From Actinomycetes bacterium (GTDB lineage: Bacteria > Actinomycetota > Actinomycetes > Propionibacteriales > Nocardioidaceae), in NCBI GenBank assembly GCA_023415395.1, contig JAEZKN010000218.1:1-17944 (forward strand): a DNA stretch of 17,944 bases, written 5' to 3'. A program made the position numbers and the translations under genes. Of the stretch, positions 6,745 through 13,973 are shown piece by piece; within the stretch, counting starts at the first letter, position 1, and each line of letters starts with the position of its first letter. The notes under the pieces are model-generated. The model did not search any database. It was not told where the DNA came from and worked only from the letters and a program-made list of their open reading frames with translations.

Positions 6745-8580
6745 TCAGCGGCGCGAGTAGTCCCGGAAGCCGCGCTGGGTCTTGCGGCCCAGGTAGCCCG
6801 CGGTGACCAGGTGCTCGAGCAGCGGCGCCGGGGCGAAGCCGGGCTCGCGGAACTCCAGGTAGAGCTCGCGCTGGATGGCCAGCGAGACGTCGTTGCCGAC
6901 CACGTCGAGGAGCTCGAAGGGGCCCATCGGCAGCGCACAGCCCTGCTTCATCGCGGTGTCGATGTCGTCCGCGGTGGCGTAGTGCGCCTCGAGCATCCGG
7001 ACGGCGTCGTTGAGGTAGGGGAAGAGCAACGCGTTGACGATGAAGCCCGCACGGTCGCCGCAGGAGACCGCGACCTTGCCGACCTTCGCGCAGAGGGCGC
7101 GCGTGGTCTCGGTGACGTCCTCGGAGGTGACCACGGTGGACACGACCTCGACCAGCTTCATCACCGGGGCCGGGTTGAAGAAGTGCATGCCGATGACGTC
7201 CTGCGGGCGCGACGTCGCCTGGGCGAGCGCGATGATCGGCAGGCTGGAGGTCGTGGTGGCCAGGATGGCGCCTCGCCCTGCGTTCCCCCCGCGGCAGATC
7301 TCGTCGAGGTTCTCGAAGAGCGTGGTCTTGACCGCGAGGTCCTCGGCGATCGCCTCGACGACGAGGTCGACGTCGGCGAGGTCGTCGAGCGAGGTCGAGC
7401 CGGTGACCCGGGCCAGCACCTCCGCCTTCTTCTCCTCGGTGGCCCGGCCGCGCTGGATCTGCTTGTCGAAGCTCTTGGTGATCGCGGCGAGGACCCCGTC
7501 GACCTTCTCCTGCGCGCGGCCGACGACGAGCACGTCGTACCCCGCCTTGGCGAAGACCTCGACGATGCCGCTGGCCATGGTGCCGGTGCCCACGACCCCG
7601 ACCTGCCTGATGTCGTGCCGGAGCTCGGGCTGCTCGTCGGCCGAGGGCGTCTGGTCGTCGGGGACCACCACCGGGCTGTCGGGCGCCTCGTAGGTGTAGA
7701 AGCCGCGGCCGGTCTTGCGGCCCAGCCAGCCGGCGGTGACCATCTGCTTGAGGATCGGGGACGGGGCGTGGAGGCGGTCGCGGCCCTGGCGGTACATCGT
7801 CTCGAGGATCGTGTACGCCGTGTCGAGCCCGATGAGGTCCAGCAGGGCCAGCGGGCCCATCGGGTAGCCGCAGCCGTAGCGCATGGCGGCGTCGATGTCC
7901 TCGCGGCTGGCGTAGCGGCCCTCGTACATCGAGACCGCGTGGTTGAGGTAGCCGAACAGCAGGGTGTTGGCGATGAATCCGGCCTTGTCGCCGCAGACGA
8001 CCGGGTTCTTGCCGATCGCGGTGACCAGCGCCTGGACGTCGGCGAGCACCTGCTCCTCGGTCACGACCGTGCGCACGATCTCGACCAGGTCCTGGACCGG
8101 CGCCGGGTTGAAGAAGTGGACACCGACGACGCGGCCCGGGCGCGAGTTCGCGGTCGAGATCTCGGTGACCGAGAGGCTCGAGGTGTTGGTCGCGAGGACG
8201 GTGTCCGCACCGACGATCGCGTCGAGGTCGGCGAAGAGCGCCTTCTTGGTCTCCAGCGACTCGACGACCGCCTCGACGACCAGGTCGGCCCCGGCGACCG
8301 CGCCCAGGTCGGTGGTGAAGGTGATCCGGCCCAGCAGCTCGGCCTGCTCGGCCGCGGTCATCTTCTCCCGCTTCACCGCGCGGGCCGTGGAGTGCTCGAG
8401 GTGCTGGCGGCCACGGGCCAGGCCCTCGTCGTCCTTCTCGACGCCCACGACGGCGTACCCGTGGCGGGCGAAGACCTCGGCGATGCCGGCACCCATGGTG
8501 CCCAGGCCGATGACGCCGATGGTGGAGAAGGTGCGGTGCTCGCCGGTGGTGGAGTCGGGCGCAGTCGTCATGTCGCGCAT
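6745..8580 (-). CDS. 3-hydroxyacyl-CoA dehydrogenase with two tandem complete modules
   Basis: A 611-residue enzyme that should oxidise L-3-hydroxyacyl-CoA (probably short-chain, 3-hydroxybutyryl type) with NAD(P). Module 1 has the Rossmann motif GLGTMG at 25-30 and Ser134, His155 (GVHFFNPAP), Glu167 and Asn205. Module 2 has GTGTMAS at 331-337 and Ser445, His466 (GMHFFNPAP), Glu478 and Asn516. The spacing of these catalytic residues is identical in both modules. Each module has an N-terminal NAD domain plus a C-terminal helical domain ending in an LGRKT(G/Q)RGF motif (286-294 and 597-605). Actinobacterial proteins of this double form, about 600 residues, are known. ATG at 8580 is chosen; another ATG at 8571 is nearly as good, and neither has a clear ribosome site. 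The gene is divergent from nucS. Confidence 0.92.
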   Translation of the reverse strand: MRDMTTAPDSTTGEHRTFSTIGVIGLGTMGAGIAEVFARHGYAVVGVEKDDEGLARGRQHLEHSTARAVKREKMTAAEQAELLGRITFTTDLGAVAGADLVVEAVVESLETKKALFADLDAIVGADTVLATNTSSLSVTEISTANSRPGRVVGVHFFNPAPVQDLVEIVRTVVTEEQVLADVQALVTAIGKNPVVCGDKAGFIANTLLFGYLNHAVSMYEGRYASREDIDAAMRYGCGYPMGPLALLDLIGLDTAYTILETMYRQGRDRLHAPSPILKQMVTAGWLGRKTGRGFYTYEAPDSPVVVPDDQTPSADEQPELRHDIRQVGVVGTGTMASGIVEVFAKAGYDVLVVGRAQEKVDGVLAAITKSFDKQIQRGRATEEKKAEVLARVTGSTSLDDLADVDLVVEAIAEDLAVKTTLFENLDEICRGGNAGRGAILATTTSSLPIIALAQATSRPQDVIGMHFFNPAPVMKLVEVVSTVVTSEDVTETTRALCAKVGKVAVSCGDRAGFIVNALLFPYLNDAVRMLEAHYATADDIDTAMKQGCALPMGPFELLDVVGNDVSLAIQRELYLEFREPGFAPAPLLEHLVTAGYLGRKTQRGFRDYSRR

Positions 8581-8617
8581 GGTTGCACGGGGTAACCCGG
8601 TGTGACAGTGGCCTACT

Positions 8618-8631
8618 TCACTCGCGAGTAA
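8618..8631. promoter_or_regulatory. Palindromic operator candidate upstream of the hydroxyacyl-CoA dehydrogenase gene
   Basis: TCACTCGCGAGTAA contains a perfect 10-bp palindrome (ACTCGCGAGT, 8620-8629), and the 14-mer is one mismatch pair from perfect symmetry. It sits 38 bp before the dehydrogenase start and 60 bp before nucS. The form suits a TetR-family dimer, a common type of fatty-acid-degradation regulator in actinobacteria. The regulator is not identifiable from the sequence. Confidence 0.4.
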
Positions 8632-8677
8632 CTTGACGATCACATCGCGGGGTTCGGGGCGCGCGCGAGCGCCGAGA

Positions 8678-8683
8678 TAGGGT
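8678..8683 (+). promoter_or_regulatory. Putative -10 element (TAGGGT) of nucS
   Basis: TAGGGT ends 7 nt before the GTG start of nucS, with no Shine-Dalgarno sequence between them. This spacing predicts transcription starting at or next to the start codon. No clear -35 element is visible. Confidence 0.45.
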
Positions 8684-8690
8684 CGCGCCC

Positions 8691-9374
8691 GTGAGACTCG
8701 TCGTTGCCAGGTGCCAGGTCGACTACGCCGGGCGGCTGACCGCCCACCTGCCGATGGCCAACCGGGTCCTGATGATCAAGGCCGACGGCTCGGTGCTGGT
8801 GCACTCCGACGGCGGCTCCTACAAGCCGCTGAACTGGATGTCGCCGCCGTGCAAGGTGACCGAGGGCGTCAACGACGACGGCCAGGTCGAGTGGACGGTC
8901 GTCGGCAAGGACGACGACACCCTGCGCATCCTCATCGAGGACATCCAGCACGACTCCTCCCACGACCTCGGCGTCGACCCGGGCCTGCAGAAGGACGGCG
9001 TCGAGAAGCACCTCCAGGAGCTGCTCGCCGAGCACCCCGCCACGATCGCCGAGGGGCTGACGCTGGTGCGGCGCGAGTACCCCACCGCGATCGGTCCGGT
9101 CGACCTCATGTGCCGCGACGCCGACGGCACCTCGGTCGCGGTCGAGATCAAGCGGCGCGGCGAGATCGACGGCGTGGAGCAGCTGACCCGCTACCTCGAG
9201 CTGCTCAACCGCGAGCCCCTGCTCACCACCAAGGGCCCGGTCCGCGGCGTCTTCGCCGCCCAGCTGATCAAGCCCCAGGCCCGTGTGCTCGCCGAGGACC
9301 GCGGCATCACCTGCGTCACCGTCGACTACGACGCGCTGCGCGGCCTCGACGACCCGTCCCACCGGCTGTTCTGA
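8691..9374 (+). CDS. nucS: Mismatch-specific endonuclease NucS/EndoMS
   Basis: A 227-residue protein of normal NucS length. NucS cleaves both strands at certain mismatches and provides post-replicative mismatch repair in actinobacteria that lack MutS/MutL. The N-terminal beta-rich dimerisation and DNA-binding domain includes ARCQVDYAGRLTAHLP (6-21) and WMSPPCKV. The C-terminal RecB-like nuclease domain shows GPVDLMCRD and VAVEIKRRGEIDGVEQLTRY, giving the PD-(D/E)xK residues Asp138, Glu152 and Lys154. The protein ends HRLF, resembling the C-terminal sliding-clamp-binding tail described for NucS. GTG at 8691 fits the family N-terminus and the leaderless -10 spacing. The methyltransferase begins 48 bp downstream on the same strand. 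Confidence 0.96.
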   Translation: MRLVVARCQVDYAGRLTAHLPMANRVLMIKADGSVLVHSDGGSYKPLNWMSPPCKVTEGVNDDGQVEWTVVGKDDDTLRILIEDIQHDSSHDLGVDPGLQKDGVEKHLQELLAEHPATIAEGLTLVRREYPTAIGPVDLMCRDADGTSVAVEIKRRGEIDGVEQLTRYLELLNREPLLTTKGPVRGVFAAQLIKPQARVLAEDRGITCVTVDYDALRGLDDPSHRLF

Positions 9375-9422
9375 GCCACCGGCCCGAAACCCGGTCGCGC
9401 TGACCCCGTCCGGCCGCGCACG

Positions 9423-10154
9423 ATGGCGGCCATGCGCGAGAACCACTTCGACGCCGACGTCGCCGGCAGGTACGACGACCCCGGCGACCCGATGTTCTCG
9501 CCGGAGGTCCTCGGACCGACGGTGGACCTCCTCGTCGGGCTCGCCGACGGCCGGGCGGCGCTCGAGCTCGCCATCGGGACCGGCCGCGTCGCCCTGCCGT
9601 TGAGCGGGCGCGGCGTCCCCGTGCACGGCATCGAGCTGTCGCAGGCCATGGTCGACCGGCTCCGGGTCAAGCCCGGGGCCGAGCGCATCCCGGTGACGAT
9701 CGGCGACATGACCTCGGCCCGGGTGGCGGGCCGTTTCGGGCTGGTCTTCCTCGTCTTCAACACCATCGGCAACGTGACCACCCAGGACGACCAGGTGGCG
9801 GTGTTCGAGAACGCCGCCGCCCACCTCGGACCCGGCGGCCGGTTCCTCGTCGAGGTCGGCGTGCCCCACGTCGGCGCCCGCTTCGACGTCTTCGACCACC
9901 GTGACGAGCATGTCGGTGTCGACGAGCACGACCGCGCGACCCAGCTCGCGTGGTCGCACCACTACTCCTCCGCCGACGGCGTGACCTACACCCGCCGCTC
10001 GATCCCCTTCCGCAAGGTGTGGCCCTCCGAGCTCGACCTGATGGCCCGGATCGCCGGGATGCGGCTCGAGTCGCGCTGGGCCGACTGGGACCGCAGCCCG
10101 TTCACGAGCGCGAGCCCGAAGCACGTGAGCGTGTGGAGGAAGATCGACGCGTGA
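9423..10154 (+). CDS. Class I SAM-dependent methyltransferase
   Basis: A 243-residue protein. A Rossmann-type methyltransferase core is visible: motif I ELAIGTGR (48-55), the acidic end of strand 2 in HGIELSQ (68-74, Glu71 expected to hold the SAM ribose), motif II region TIGDM (92-96), then LVFLVFNTIGNVTT (107-120) and LGPGGRFLVEV (135-145). The N-terminal FDADVAGRYDDP resembles the usual opening of methyltransferase domains acting on small molecules. The substrate cannot be named. ATG at 9423 or the in-frame ATG at 9432 may be used; neither has a convincing ribosome site. Its stop overlaps the GTG of the DUF952 gene (GTGA), so the two are probably coupled. Confidence 0.87.
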   Translation: MAAMRENHFDADVAGRYDDPGDPMFSPEVLGPTVDLLVGLADGRAALELAIGTGRVALPLSGRGVPVHGIELSQAMVDRLRVKPGAERIPVTIGDMTSARVAGRFGLVFLVFNTIGNVTTQDDQVAVFENAAAHLGPGGRFLVEVGVPHVGARFDVFDHRDEHVGVDEHDRATQLAWSHHYSSADGVTYTRRSIPFRKVWPSELDLMARIAGMRLESRWADWDRSPFTSASPKHVSVWRKIDA

Positions 10155-10465
10155 GGATCTTCCACATCGCCACGGCGGCCGACTGGCAGCGCGCGCAGCG
10201 GTCCGGCGCCTACACGACCTCGACCCGGGGGGTGACGCTCGAGGAGGAGGGCTACATCCACGCCAGCCGTGCCGACCAGTGGGAGGGCGTGCGCGCGGCG
10301 TTCTACGCCGACGTGGCCGAGCCGCTCGTGCTGCTCGAGATCGACACCGACCTGCTCGGCGTACCCGTGGTCGAGGAGGTGCCGGCGCCGGGGATGACCG
10401 AGACCTTCCCGCACGTGTACGGCGCCATCTCCCCCGAGGCCGTCGTCGGGGTCCGGGAGATCTAG
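10151..10465 (+). CDS. DUF952 domain protein
   Basis: A 104-residue protein that is essentially one DUF952 domain (PF06108-type). It opens RIFHIATAADWQRAQRSGAY and has EEEGYIHASRADQW (31-44), LVLLEIDTDLL (59-69) and the late FPHVYGAISPEAV (86-98), all typical of the family. Function is not established; the fold is related to ADP-ribosyltransferase-like or glutathione-linked small domains in some descriptions, but no activity should be assumed. The GTG start overlaps the methyltransferase stop by four bases. Its TAG stop lies in a CTAG shared with the convergent histidine kinase stop. Confidence 0.88.
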   Translation: MRIFHIATAADWQRAQRSGAYTTSTRGVTLEEEGYIHASRADQWEGVRAAFYADVAEPLVLLEIDTDLLGVPVVEEVPAPGMTETFPHVYGAISPEAVVGVREI

Positions 10466-11910
10466 CCGGTCCGCCCCTCGGCGTACGGGATCGCGACGCG
10501 GACGGTCGTGCCGGCACCGACCTCGCTCTCGACCCCGACCGAGCCGCCGTGGGCCTCGACGATCGACTTCACGATCGAGAGGCCGAGGCCGGCCCCCTGT
10601 GCCTGGCTGGCGATGGCGCTCGGGCCGCGGTAGAGCCGGTCGAAGACCCGGCCGATCTCCTCCGGGGGGACGCCCACGCCGGTGTCGCGCACCTCGACGA
10701 CGCCCGCGTCGGCCTCGCGCACCACGCGCACCTCGACCGTGCCTCCGGGGGCGGTGAACTTGATCGCGTTCGTGACGAGGTTCTCGACCACCTGCACCAG
10801 GCGGTAGAAGTCGCCGTGGACGGGCGCGAGCTCCACCGTGGCCAGCTGCAGCCGCAGGCCGTGCTCGCGGGCCCGCAACCCGGCGTCCTCGACGACCCGG
10901 CGGGCCACGGTGTTGAGGTCGAGCGGCTCGCGCTGGATGCGCAGGCGGTTGTCCTCGAGGTAGGCGACGGTCAGGAGGTCGTCGACCAGCTGGAGCTCGC
11001 GGGTCGCGTTGCGCTCGATCACGGCCAGCAGGCGCCGCGCCTCGGGGCCGACCTGGGCCTCGTCGAGGTCGGCGAGCAGCTCGCTGTAGCCGATGATCGA
11101 GGTGAGCGGCGTGCGAAGCTCGTGGGAGACGGTGGCGATCAGCTCGTCGCGCAGCCGCTGGGACTCGGCCTCGATCCGCCGCTGGTGCGTGACGTCGCGC
11201 ACCGCGATCGAGATCAGCAGGCCCTCGTCGGTCTGGAGCGGCGAGAGCCCGATCTCGACAGGGACGTCGTGGCCCTCGCGGTGCCGCACCCAGTAGTCGG
11301 TCGTGTAGCCCATGGGCACGAGCTCGGGGGCGACGAGGTACTCCCGGATCCGCCGCAGCACCTCGTCCTCGCGCGGGACCGCGGCGAGGACGCCGATCGT
11401 CGACCCGACCAGCTCGGAGCGGTCGTAGCCGAAGACCTGGAGCATCCGGTCGTTCGCGAGCACGATCGTCGCGGACTCATCGACGATCACCGTCGGGTCG
11501 GGGGCCGCCTCGAGCAGGCTGCGGAACCGCTCCTCCTCGCGGATGCGCGCGGTGATGTCGCGCGCCGTCGCGGACACGTAGGTCTGGCCGCCGACCCGGA
11601 TCGGGGCGAGCGAGATCTCCGCCGGGAACTCCGAGCCGTCGGCCCGCACGGCCGAGAGCCGCAGCAGCCCCATCGGTCGCGGGTTGGGGTCGTCGCTGTA
11701 GCCGTCGCGCCGCTGGGGGTGACCGCGGTGGAACCGCTGGGGGACGAGCGTCTCGATCGGCTTGCCGGTGAGCTCGTCGGGGCGGTAGCCGAACACCTCG
11801 CGGCACTGGGGGTTCGCGAGCACGATCGTCCCGGCGCCGTCGACGACGACCACGGCGTCGGGCACCGCCTCGAAGACGCCTCGGAACAGGGCGTCGTGCT
11901 CGTCCGTCAC
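10462..11910 (-). CDS. Soluble PAS-PAS sensor histidine kinase, no adjacent response regulator
   Basis: A 482-residue protein without membrane segments, so a cytoplasmic sensor. Two PAS domains are visible, about 10-125 (VFEAVPDAVVVVD, FGYRPDELTGK, then ISLAPIRVGGQTYVSATARDIT) and about 130-245 (LLEAAPDPTVIVDE, FGYDRSELVG, VRDVTHQRR). The dimerisation and phosphoacceptor helix has SHELRTPLTS with His263. The ATPase domain has the N box VVENLVTNAIKF (374-385), G1 DTGVGVP (409-415), F box RVFDRLYRG (421-429) and G2 GAGLGLSIV (439-447). It should autophosphorylate on His263, but no response regulator gene is in the window. GTG at 11910 follows the oxidase stop by 9 bp; a TAGGGT hexamer made partly by that stop codon gives leaderless spacing. 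Confidence 0.93.
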   Translation of the reverse strand: MTDEHDALFRGVFEAVPDAVVVVDGAGTIVLANPQCREVFGYRPDELTGKPIETLVPQRFHRGHPQRRDGYSDDPNPRPMGLLRLSAVRADGSEFPAEISLAPIRVGGQTYVSATARDITARIREEERFRSLLEAAPDPTVIVDESATIVLANDRMLQVFGYDRSELVGSTIGVLAAVPREDEVLRRIREYLVAPELVPMGYTTDYWVRHREGHDVPVEIGLSPLQTDEGLLISIAVRDVTHQRRIEAESQRLRDELIATVSHELRTPLTSIIGYSELLADLDEAQVGPEARRLLAVIERNATRELQLVDDLLTVAYLEDNRLRIQREPLDLNTVARRVVEDAGLRAREHGLRLQLATVELAPVHGDFYRLVQVVENLVTNAIKFTAPGGTVEVRVVREADAGVVEVRDTGVGVPPEEIGRVFDRLYRGPSAIASQAQGAGLGLSIVKSIVEAHGGSVGVESEVGAGTTVRVAIPYAEGRTG

Positions 11911-11916
11911 CGGGCG

Positions 11917-11922
11917 ACCCTA
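11917..11922 (-). promoter_or_regulatory. Putative -10 element (TAGGGT) of the histidine kinase gene, overlapping the oxidase stop codon
   Basis: On the minus strand the TAG stop of the D-amino-acid-oxidase-like gene is the first half of TAGGGT, which ends 6 nt before the kinase GTG. The same bases could also provide a weak AGGG ribosome site, so internal promoter and operon readthrough are both possible. Confidence 0.35.
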
Positions 11923-12828
11923 GCCGCTCACCAGGGCGACGACCTCGTCGGCGACTCCCCAGCTGAGCGTGATGCCGGCCCCGCCGTGGCCGTAGCAGTG
12001 CACGACGTCCCCGACCCGCTCCAACCGCACGGCCGGCCGCACCGGGCGCAGCCCGACCCGGGTCCGCAGCACCCGCGCCGTCCGGACCTCCGGGACCAGC
12101 CGCGCGGCCCGCTCGAGGATGTCCTGGGTCGCGGCGGCCGACGCCGTCCGGCTCCACTCCCCCTCGACGTCGCAGCCACCGACCACCACGTCGTGCCCGC
12201 GCGGCACCAGGTACGTCGGCCCCGACTCCTCCAGCCACCATCGGTCGAGCCCGAACGGCTCGAGGTGGACGACCTGGCCGCGGACCGGGACGACCGTGCG
12301 GTCCGCGCCGAGCAGCCGGGCCCCGAGCCCGGAGCAGTTGACGACCACCGTCCCCGGCGTCTCCGGCAGCGCGCTGAGGTTCAGCCGCGTGATCGTCCCG
12401 CCCGCCGCCTCGACCCGCCCGGCCAGCCAGTCCAGGTAGACGCTCGTGTCGGCGACCGCGGTGGTGAACGACCAGCCGTCCGCGACGCGTTCCAGCGTGG
12501 GCACGGCGGCCGCCCACCACGGGTCGCCGGTGCCGAGCGGGACCGCGCGCACGACGGTGCCGGGCACCATCCGCACCCCGGACTCGGGGTCGGTGTCGGC
12601 GAGGGCGTCGAGGACGGCGTAGGTCGTCCGCGCCCAGCCGGTGACGCGGTCCTGCGGCAGCGCGCGGTAGGGGTACCAGAAGGCGGCCGCCACCGCCGAG
12701 GTCGTCTCCCGCGGCAGGTCGCGCGCGACCACGTCGACGCGGTGACCGGCCTGGAGCAGCCGCAGGGCACAGGTCAGCCCGATGACGCCCGCGCCGACCA
12801 CGATGACCCTCGCAGGCTGTCCGACCAT
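11920..12828 (-). CDS. D-amino-acid-oxidase-like FAD-dependent oxidoreductase
   Basis: A 302-residue flavoprotein, the normal length for bacterial D-amino-acid oxidases, which oxidise D-amino acids to 2-oxo acids, ammonia and H2O2. The FAD-binding motif VIVVGAGVIGL is at 8-18, with VDVVARD at 31-37. TYLVPRG (205-211, Tyr206) and RPVRP (261-265) fall where substrate-binding Tyr and Arg occur. The C-terminal signature region reads VVHCYGHGGAGITLSWGVA (275-293), with Cys278 at a position that is usually Asn, His or Ala. ATG at 12828 is chosen because it precedes the dinucleotide fold directly; the longer open frame upstream is antisense to the hydrolase-like gene. It lies just upstream of the PAS kinase. 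A related glycine or sarcosine-type amine oxidase is the main alternative. Confidence 0.9.
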   Translation of the reverse strand: MVGQPARVIVVGAGVIGLTCALRLLQAGHRVDVVARDLPRETTSAVAAAFWYPYRALPQDRVTGWARTTYAVLDALADTDPESGVRMVPGTVVRAVPLGTGDPWWAAAVPTLERVADGWSFTTAVADTSVYLDWLAGRVEAAGGTITRLNLSALPETPGTVVVNCSGLGARLLGADRTVVPVRGQVVHLEPFGLDRWWLEESGPTYLVPRGHDVVVGGCDVEGEWSRTASAAATQDILERAARLVPEVRTARVLRTRVGLRPVRPAVRLERVGDVVHCYGHGGAGITLSWGVADEVVALVSG

Positions 12829-12881
12829 GGGAGAAGTGTGGCGCGTGCTACAACCGGTGTCGCACCATCCGGCTATTGACG

Positions 12882-12887
12882 TAAGTT
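12882..12887 (+). promoter_or_regulatory. Putative -10 element (TAAGTT) of the secreted hydrolase-like gene
   Basis: TAAGTT ends 7 nt before the GTG at 12895, in a locally AT-rich patch of the divergent 66-bp region. The spacing suits a leaderless transcript. No good -35 element was seen. Confidence 0.4.
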
Positions 12888-12894
12888 CAACAAG

Positions 12895-13962
12895 GTGAGA
12901 CCGACTGTCCGGGGAGTCCTGTCCGCCTCCGTCGCCACCCTGCTGGGCGCCACCCTGCTGGTGGCCACCGCGGGGGCGCCCGTCGCCGCCGCGTCCGCGG
13001 AACCTCCCTGGCGACCTGACTCCCGGGTCGACTCCCGGGGCGTGGTCCTCGAGGTCGAGAACACCAACGCCACCTCGGTCCCCTGCTTCCCCGACAACCA
13101 GTCCTATGAGCTGCGCGGACGGATGATCGGGTCGCCGCGCGACCTCGACGGCCTCGGCGGGGCGATCCGGGTGAACGTGCTCGTCCACGACATCGGCACC
13201 GGTGCGTGGTTCTGGAACCTGCGGGGCAGGCCCTCCTACGACTACGCCACCGGGCTGGCCCGCCGGGGCGAGACCGTGCTCGTCCTCGACCGGCTCGGCT
13301 ACGGCGCCAGCCCGCTGGCGCGCGGCACGGCGACCTGCCTGGGCGCCCAGGCCGACATGCTGCACCAGGTGGTGCAGCACCTGACCTCCGGCCGCTGGGA
13401 CTACGCGGACCCCCAGGACGGCAGCGCCTTCTCCGCCGCGCACGTGGTGACGCACGGCCACGGCGTGGGCGCGGCGATCGCGCAGCTCGAGGCGGCCGAG
13501 TTCGACGACGTCGCCGGCCTGGTGCTGATGTCGTGGACCGACGCCGGCGCGACCGCGCTCGCCGCCCGGCACGCCGCCCGCCAGGGTCGCGCGTGCCTGA
13601 GCACGGACTTCGCGCCGTTCGCCGCCACCAGGTCCGACTTCCGCCACCTGCTCTTCCGCACGGCTCCGGCCGCGGTGCAGCGCGCCGCGGCGCAGCGCAA
13701 GAGCGACGACCCGTGCGGCGACGTGGCCAGCCTCGCCGGCCTGGCCGTCGGATCGGGCTTCGGCGCGAGCCGGGTCGACGCCCCGGTGCTGTTGCTCTAC
13801 GGCGCCCAGGACCGGCTGATCCGCCCCGGCGCCCGGGCGCGGCAGGCCGACGCGTACCCGACGCGGACCACCATGAAGGTCTTCAGGGGCACCGGCAGCG
13901 CCCTGCCGCTGGAGCGCTCGGCGAGCAAGGTGCGTGCCGCCGTCCTGCGCTGGCTGGACTGA
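12895..13962 (+). CDS. Secreted alpha/beta-hydrolase-fold protein lacking catalytic Ser and His (candidate pseudoenzyme)
   Basis: A 355-residue protein with a clear Sec signal peptide: basic MRPTVR, hydrophobic 8-27, and a likely cleavage after AAASA (residue 35). The mature part follows the alpha/beta-hydrolase plan: VNVLVHDIGTGAWFW (93-107, oxyanion side), VLVLDRLGYGAS (128-139), nucleophile elbow THGHGVGAA (186-194), VLLLYGAQDRLI (298-309, acid candidate Asp306) and VFRGTGSALPLER (329-341). The elbow G-x-S-x-G reads G-H-G-V-G, so Gly190 replaces the nucleophile, and Ser335 stands where family members carry the catalytic His. The fold motifs are otherwise well kept and the frame is intact. 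Four Cys (64, 148, 234, 274) could form disulfides. It is divergent from the oxidase and ends 11 bp before the convergent ferritin stop. Function is unknown; a binding role or altered chemistry is possible. Confidence 0.85.
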   Translation: MRPTVRGVLSASVATLLGATLLVATAGAPVAAASAEPPWRPDSRVDSRGVVLEVENTNATSVPCFPDNQSYELRGRMIGSPRDLDGLGGAIRVNVLVHDIGTGAWFWNLRGRPSYDYATGLARRGETVLVLDRLGYGASPLARGTATCLGAQADMLHQVVQHLTSGRWDYADPQDGSAFSAAHVVTHGHGVGAAIAQLEAAEFDDVAGLVLMSWTDAGATALAARHAARQGRACLSTDFAPFAATRSDFRHLLFRTAPAAVQRAAAQRKSDDPCGDVASLAGLAVGSGFGASRVDAPVLLLYGAQDRLIRPGARARQADAYPTRTTMKVFRGTGSALPLERSASKVRAAVLRWLD

Positions 13963-13973
13963 GGGAGGGGGCG

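Noticed and set aside
6460..8595. 711-codon plus-strand frame opposite the hydroxyacyl-CoA dehydrogenase
   Set aside because: Antisense shadow of a gene whose catalytic residues are complete; the apparent internal repetition only reflects the duplicated modules on the other strand.
8587..8603. Imperfect dyad CACGGGGTAACCCGGTG before the dehydrogenase start
   Set aside because: Symmetry is partial and GC-rich; the TCACTCGCGAGTAA palindrome nearby is a much stronger candidate.
8640..10517. 625-codon minus-strand frame opposite nucS, methyltransferase and DUF952 genes
   Set aside because: Composition typical of a shadow frame and antisense to three recognisable genes.
10279..12879. 866-codon open frame on the plus strand
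   Set aside because: Its His/Arg/Asp/Gly-rich translation is typical of an antisense frame in very GC-rich DNA; the opposite strand encodes the clear kinase and oxidase.
13018..13039. Direct repeat GACTCCCGGG twice, 12 bp apart
   Set aside because: It lies inside the hydrolase-like coding region and simply encodes DSRVDSR; no sign of mobile-element or regulatory function.
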